Of a stretch of DNA of 64,000 nt, positions 60,322 to 64,000 are shown one piece after another. Position 1 is the first letter of the stretch. Each line of letters starts with the position of its first letter. The DNA comes from Rotaria sordida (taxonomy: Eukaryota > Rotifera > Eurotatoria > Philodinida > Philodinidae): the NCBI GenBank assembly GCA_905250125.1, contig CAJNOL010000075.1:5410-69409 (forward strand), in the 5' to 3' direction. Below the pieces are notes generated by a model that did no database searches, was not told where the DNA came from, and saw nothing but the letters and a program-made list of their open reading frames with translations. Position numbers and translations under genes: made by a program.

Positions 60322-63300
60322 TTATTCAAGTAATGAAGCCAATACAGCCACACCTCGTTCATAGAAATTATATTCAGAAGTATTTGCTTGACCCGATTTA
60401 ACATTAATGGTACAAAGTAATTCTGTTCGAAGACCATTACCATAAACTGGAAGAGTTACTTCTTGGTGATCATTCATTTTTTGTGTATTAGGCATTTTCC
60501 ATTCAATTGCCAAAAGAGGAATATCATCCATAATCGAATTTGAATAAAACAATGCATTATTACGACATAAAGCACCTTGTAATTTCAAACCTAAATTTTA
60601 GAGAAAAAAAAAGTTTTATTTTTGAAGTAATATGATAAATAACACTTACCAGTAATAAGAAAAACATTTCCTTTATTCGAATCTACTTGTGATGGTTGAT
60701 CAAGCATTTGTACATGCATAACAAGTTCTTCCAATGAAACATGTAATGATTGAGCTGCACATTGACGTGTTGCTGTAAGATAAGCTTCTGGTGTAAATAA
60801 TCCACCAAGCCACATTTGCACATGCTAAAAAAATTTTTTTTTTATATTATAAAATCAATTCGAAGCCTTTATCTTAAAACATACACGTAACGATTGAACA
60901 CCTTCGGTTATTGTTAATGTTACTAATTTCTCAAGTTGTTTCAAACGAGCTATAAAATCCGACATCCATTGCATAGCACTAATACGTGGTGGAACACGAT
61001 ATTTTTTCCATGTTAATGGTGTAATACCTAGATAAATAAATTGAAATATAACTACCAGAGTTAGGCACAGGACAGGACGATCTTGGTGTCTTGTCCTGCC
61101 GCCCGCCAAGACAGAGTAAGGCAACAGGACAGGACAGAAAAAGTTCGCCTGTACCTCGAGTCCATTGGGTCCGACCCGGATCCAGATCCAGACTCGGACC
61201 CGGTCGGGTACGGGTTCGACAATTTTCGGACTCAATGGAATCTAGTCATCTGCTGCATGTACTAGGTGCTTAGGGATGTATCGAGACCGAGAGTCTCGGC
61301 CTCGGTCTCGATACATCCCCATGTGTGCTCTGGTGATCGAATACAGAAAAATCGGAAACAGATATCTCGTACTTTTGGAGCCACTATCCAATTTCGGTTA
61401 CAAAATTTCATTGAGAGGATCAAAATACGCTTTGATCGGGTTCAGATCCAATAAATTCCAGTTAACCAGATCTGTGTCCAAAGATTTTTGGACCCAATGG
61501 ACTCTACCTGTGCTTAGTTCTGATAACTATGTTGTCAAAATAAGCAATTGTTTTATACCTTTCGATAAATTATTAAGTAAATCACGTGTATCATTGGTTT
61601 GTTTTTTACTTCCATCACATACAGATTGTACATCAGCAAGATCTTGACGTACTAAACGTAGAAGATTAGCAGCAAAATTAACTTCACGTTCAACACATCG
61701 GAATAATGGATCTTTTATATTTTCTGATGTACGTTTCATTGAAGGTAATGTCTAAGCAAAAAGAAATAAAGTCAATGAATCATTTTTTTTAGAAAAATTA
61801 TTAATCTACTTTTGGTAATGATTTAAGCCAAGCATCTGTTGTATGTTGTACATGTATCATCCATGCTGGACGTCCAGTACTAGCATCTTCTTCTTTAAGT
61901 TCGCCAGCATCAAAATCTAAAATAAATCAAGTAAAATTAATATTTTCATTGAACGTTTTACTTTCTTACCAATAGCAAGTGTACTTTCATCATTTTGATC
62001 ACATTTTAAAAGATCAACTGCAAATTTGTTACCTGAGAAAGAAAAAACAATACAGATAACATTTAAAGAAAATGATTTCAAAATTTAATATTTTTCTATT
62101 ACCTTGACTAATCAATAGTACTTTCTCAGCATTATCCGGTAAACCAAGCCATGTTGTTTTTTCATTTGATGGAAGTTGTTTAATCCATTCGATATATTTA
62201 CTTTTTGTTGTATCTTGAGGCATTGGTATCAATAATGAAGAAACATCATCTTTAATTAATGGATATGAAGTATTTAAACTTTCTTGACAAAATAATTTAG
62301 TAACAAAAGCAGCTAAAAGACGTTGATCAAATCTATATTGAGTAAAAATAATTATTTCAAATGATTCTTAAATATTTTCAACTAACCGATTATCAAGTCG
62401 TCCACCATAGATACATGAAGCAATTAAATATTGAAGAGCATCCCAAGCAATATTCTATTTAGAACTATTTTTATTAGAAAAAAAATACTATTATTTAACT
62501 TACATCTTGTCCTTCATTATTAATCCATTGATCAATAGAATCACAAGCAAAACGAAGATCACTTTCATTTATTTCATAATGTTTTGACCAACCTAATGGT
62601 GTATAACGTAAACGTTCTGTAACAAGTGCATGAAGCCATGCAAGACGGAAATAAGCTTTTGCTCGTATATGTGGTATTCGTTCCATACGATTTTCAGAAA
62701 GTTCATTTAATGTTCGCATTAAACTTGGACGAACACCAGTTGCTGGTTCAAATACTAAACATAAACCCATACGTAATAAACTTGTTGGAAGCTAAAATAA
62801 ACATTTTTGAGATTGTAAAAAGAAGAAAAGTGTCAACGAAGAATAATACTTTTGGATGAATTTCTGTTGATAAAAATAAACGAAATGATTCATGAGGTTT
62901 TAAAGAATGCAATTTCTTTTCTAATTCTTTAAGCCATTGAGGTGCTAAATGAACATTTTTTAAAAGAACCCAATTGCCTTGTTTAGCAGCTGTATTAATA
63001 GCTTGTTCGGCAAGTGAAAAACCTTCAGCAGAACCTATACAAATAATTCGATGAATTCATGAAAAAAACAAACAAAAAAAAATATTCTTTATCATACCAA
63101 TAGCAATGCCAGTTAAATTTTTATTTAGATTCGTTGCTAATTCTTCAACACGATTTGATGCATCATGACCAGGAACAGAACAAAGTAGAATAGGTGTTAG
63201 ACCTTGAATCTATTCAATAAATAAATAAATAAATATATATATATATATATATTGAAGAGTTATATGATGATTATTATTGATGGAAACAAAAAAAGATATT

Positions 63301-64000
63301 TCTTACTTCTTCATTGATAATTTGTTCTAAATTCAAAAGTGCATCTGCTTTCTGAACAAATTCAGATCCAAAAACACTTTCAACAAAAGATTTTGCTGCA
63401 GTTATTAAACGATCCGGTCGAACAGCACGAGTTAATAACATTCTAAACAATAATTAAAACGTTGATATGTATGACAAAACAAAAATTGTTTATTCTCAAA
63501 AACATACGAATATACAGCAGTATTTATTTCATTCATTTTATTATTATTATTATTTTCCCAAACAATAGGAACTTGTGTTGTTATATCAGAACTATTTAAC
63601 CATTTATCAAATGCATCAGAATTTGATGCAATATGTTGTTCAAGATTTTTAAAAGATGGAATATTTGTAGTTAAATGTGATAATGCACGTTTCTATTTGA
63701 AAAAAATAAATTAAATAAAAATTCAATATGGATATTCTTTCTTTTTTTTTACTTGTAGATCAGATAATTTATTTTGAGTATGAAGCATTTCGGAATTTTC
63801 TTCTAATGCTTGAGCCATTTCAAAAAACTCATCTTCAAATGTCATATGATCACTATTAAAAAAATATTTAATTAATTTTCAAAAAAATAAATCTAATAAC
63901 ATACCCAATAATATTTTTTAAATAAATTCTTGTTAATTGAACAGCTAATGTTACTCGATCACGATGTAACATACCACGTGAAACACGAATAAATATTGTT
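60322..64000 (-). CDS. DYNC1H1: Cytoplasmic dynein 1 heavy chain, C-terminal part (runs off the window)
   Basis: Microtubule minus-end motor heavy chain. Fifteen exons are visible: 63905-64000, 63753-63852, 63508-63692, 63307-63442, 63098-63209, 62850-63034, 62504-62791, 62387-62454, 62103-62332, 61970-62032, 61810-61916, 61559-61751, 60885-61027, 60650-60824, 60322-60590, about 780 residues. Family landmarks are [69 protein letters not shown], and the terminus [14 protein letters not shown]. These belong to the AAA6/C-terminal region. The FYERGVAVL ending and VTLPVY block point to cytoplasmic dynein 1 and not an axonemal chain. The intron between 60885-61027 and 61559-61751 holds a mobile element. 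The motor core lies beyond 64000. Confidence 0.92.
61056..61522. mobile_element. MITE-like element in a DYNC1H1 intron
   Basis: Ends cagagttaggcacagg (61056) and cctgtgcttagttctg (to 61522) are imperfect inverted repeats. Further in, gagtccattgggtccgac is mirrored by ggacccaatggactc. It is clearly more GC-rich than the gene around it. No coding capacity. Confidence 0.7.
61273..61319. repeat. Perfect 19-bp inverted repeat with 9-nt loop
   Basis: gggatgtatcgagaccgag at 61273-61291 and its exact complement at 61301-61319, separated by agtctcggc. It lies inside the dynein-intron element. Confidence 0.9.

Overview
This window looks like nuclear DNA of a bdelloid rotifer. The evidence is an AT-rich background, multi-exon animal genes with many introns of about 45-100 bp, and an uninterrupted CCCACA array (complement TGTGGG, the telomere repeat reported for bdelloids). 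The species assignment is inference, and the window alone does not separate Adineta, Rotaria or relatives. Three 10-N assembly gaps are present, at about 28093, 47221 and 59967.

Layout. 1-6360 is intergenic and holds the telomere-like array. 6361-12031 (+) is an 11-exon CCDC17 homologue (749 aa) with two fold-back elements in its introns. 13777-40736 (-) is one very large ankyrin gene (ANK1/2/3, Ank2, unc-44 family). I could trace 40 phase-consistent exons coding 4,488 residues: 24 ankyrin repeats, ZU5-ZU5-UPA, a death domain, then a long tail made largely of three exons of 1.6, 3.6 and 2.6 kb. Upstream lie several candidate alternative first exons. 42565-42891 (+) is a small secreted cystatin with a decayed tandem copy of its 5' end beside it. 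44060-47220 (-) is mitochondrial ATAD3, whose 5' end is lost in an N gap. 47700-49081 (+) is a 7-exon RBM4/Lark-like RNA-binding protein. 60322-64000 (-) is the 3' part of cytoplasmic dynein heavy chain (DYNC1H1), running off the window.

The stretch 49.2-60.3 kb is different in character. It has almost no intact genes but holds a broken U-box/Rab-like GTPase fusion that ends in a G-rich telomere-like tract, a transposon-like element flanked by a 10-bp direct repeat, a short fold-back, an intronless ETS-domain gene, minisatellites and G/T-skewed repeats. It resembles a degenerate subtelomeric-type island between housekeeping genes.

The most notable signals are these: (1) the ankyrin tail carries at least five copies of an amphipathic-helix pattern matching the PKA RII-binding (AKAP) consensus, with RRxS sites in the same exons; (2) the U-box/GTPase fusion pseudogene truncated by telomere-like DNA; (3) a series of phase-0 alternative first exons for ankyrin; (4) a fold-back element family with two copies in ankyrin introns.
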